Shown: positions 4,871-5,486 of the stretch, piece by piece
Layout: every line of letters begins with the position of its first letter
How positions within the stretch are numbered: position 1 is the first letter of the stretch
DNA from: Treponema sp.
Lineage (GTDB): Bacteria; Spirochaetota; Spirochaetia; Treponematales; Treponemataceae
DNA length: 5,486 nt
Assembly: GCA_024699205.1 (NCBI GenBank)
Contig: JAILQA010000224.1
Coordinates: forward strand, 1-5,486
Reading direction: 5' to 3'
Position numbers and translations under genes: made by a program
Notes under the pieces: model-generated
What the model was told of the DNA's origin: nothing
The model's input: only the letters and a program-made list of their open reading frames with translations
Databases searched by the model: none

Positions 4871-5486
4871 TTATTTTTCCCAGAGTTTTTCAGGATAATA
4901 TCCGGCTTTAATTTTCTTTGCAATTTCATCCTTTACAATCTGTCGATCTTCTGGATAAGTCATACCAAACCAGGTTTCCTGAGAAGTAAAGAACTTGATA
5001 ATTCCCTGTTTATGAGCGATTATGTCACTCGAAGCAACAGGAAGAAGAGCTTCCGCTTTTGGTGATTCAATGTTATTCTTAATAAAGTTTTCCCAATATA
5101 CATGGAACTCTTCAAAAGCTTTAAGACTGAATCCAAAGAGGTTCATACTAACCCACTCTTTACCGGTAAGAATCTTTTTTCCTTCCGGCATATCGCTGAT
5201 AATCTTATCGCTATCATCGTAGTAGATTTTAAGATTTTCTACGATTGAAGCTAATTCACCAATTGAACCGTCAGCTGAAGCAGCATTTTCTTTTACTGTA
5301 CAAACACCGCGGCTAACAGAACCAGAACGGCTCATTGTATTTCCAAGAACATAACCTACCATTGCATGTTCTGCACTGTCTGGACTTATAGAAGAAAGGT
5401 ATTTTCCTAAGATTTCAAAAGCCTGTCTTCCGTAATAATCATCAGAATTGATTACTGCAAAAGGGGCATTAAGGGCTTTTTCTGCA
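4871..5486 (-). CDS. Sugar-1-phosphate nucleotidyltransferase-like protein (5' end beyond window)
   Basis: The frame is open from the right edge to a TAA at 4871-4873, giving 204 residues. The methionine at 5362 is internal, because family-like sequence continues upstream of it. Visible marks, numbered within the fragment, are FAVINSDDYYG (9-19), which resembles the NADDYYG metal/sugar site of NTP-transferase enzymes, then GSVSRGVC (55-62), VSMNLFGF (112-119) and WFGMTYPEDRQIV (172-184), and a YYPEKLW end. The N-terminal glycine-rich nucleotide-binding motif (about 100 residues) is off-window. The family transfers a nucleotide from NTP to a sugar phosphate. The exact sugar and nucleotide cannot be read from this part. 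The manA neighbour makes a mannose-related substrate plausible, but the motifs are not those of classic ManC. One substitution is notable: Ser in NSDD, where Ala is the form I expect. Confidence 0.85.
   Translation of the reverse strand, partial: AEKALNAPFAVINSDDYYGRQAFEILGKYLSSISPDSAEHAMVGYVLGNTMSRSGSVSRGVCTVKENAASADGSIGELASIVENLKIYYDDSDKIISDMPEGKKILTGKEWVSMNLFGFSLKAFEEFHVYWENFIKNNIESPKAEALLPVASSDIIAHKQGIIKFFTSQETWFGMTYPEDRQIVKDEIAKKIKAGYYPEKLWEK

Noticed and set aside
5022..5222. 66-codon plus-strand open frame inside the nucleotidyltransferase gene
   Set aside because: It is antisense to conserved motifs of the nucleotidyltransferase and has no features of its own.
4871..5362. The nucleotidyltransferase gene starting at the ATG at 5362
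   Set aside because: The frame stays open to the window edge and encodes the family-like FAVINSDDYYG segment upstream of this methionine, so it is an internal residue and the gene is cut by the window.

Overview
The window reads as a stretch of an AT-rich Treponema-like spirochaete chromosome. The strongest pointer is a pair of FlaA-type flagellar filament outer-layer proteins, which are essentially confined to spirochaetes. They are encoded next to a divergent class II fructose-bisphosphate aldolase gene. From memory, the same aldolase-flaA-flaA neighbourhood occurs around TP0662-TP0664 of Treponema pallidum; I could not verify that here. Species cannot be fixed from the sequence.

Layout. 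Positions 1-330 (+) hold the 3' end of an unrecognised basic protein with a possible winged-helix C-terminus. It converges on a two-gene flaA operon on the minus strand (1973 down to 433). The two flaA genes overlap by 4 bp, and the operon ends in a strong intrinsic terminator at 376-408. The 244-bp gap 1974-2217 is a compact divergent control region. It holds a perfect-consensus sigma70 promoter for flaA (TTGACA, 17 bp, TATAAT), a leader hairpin ahead of the flaA start, and rightward promoter candidates for fba. An 18-bp exact tandem duplication carries a -10-like box. The aldolase gene fba (2218-3225, +) is followed by a strong hairpin and then by a bidirectional terminator (3280-3327), which it shares with the convergent operon on its right.

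That right-hand operon runs on the minus strand from beyond the window edge down to 3342. It encodes a sugar-1-phosphate nucleotidyltransferase-like protein (5' end off-window), a short class I mannose-6-phosphate isomerase (manA), and a seven-helix membrane protein of unknown function. Spacings are 27 and 11 bp.

How the genes fit together. fba makes or splits fructose-1,6-bisphosphate in central glycolysis. ManA links fructose-6-phosphate to mannose-6-phosphate, and the nucleotidyltransferase probably activates a sugar phosphate for glycan synthesis. The FlaA proteins are exported to the periplasm and are expected in the sheath of the periplasmic flagella. No mobile element, CRISPR array, tRNA or rRNA was seen. 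I see no clear undescribed system. The most unusual items are the divergent promoter region with its duplicated -10 segment, the leader hairpin of flaA, the Ser-rich tail and acidic insert of the two FlaA proteins, and the orphan membrane protein attached to the sugar-nucleotide genes.
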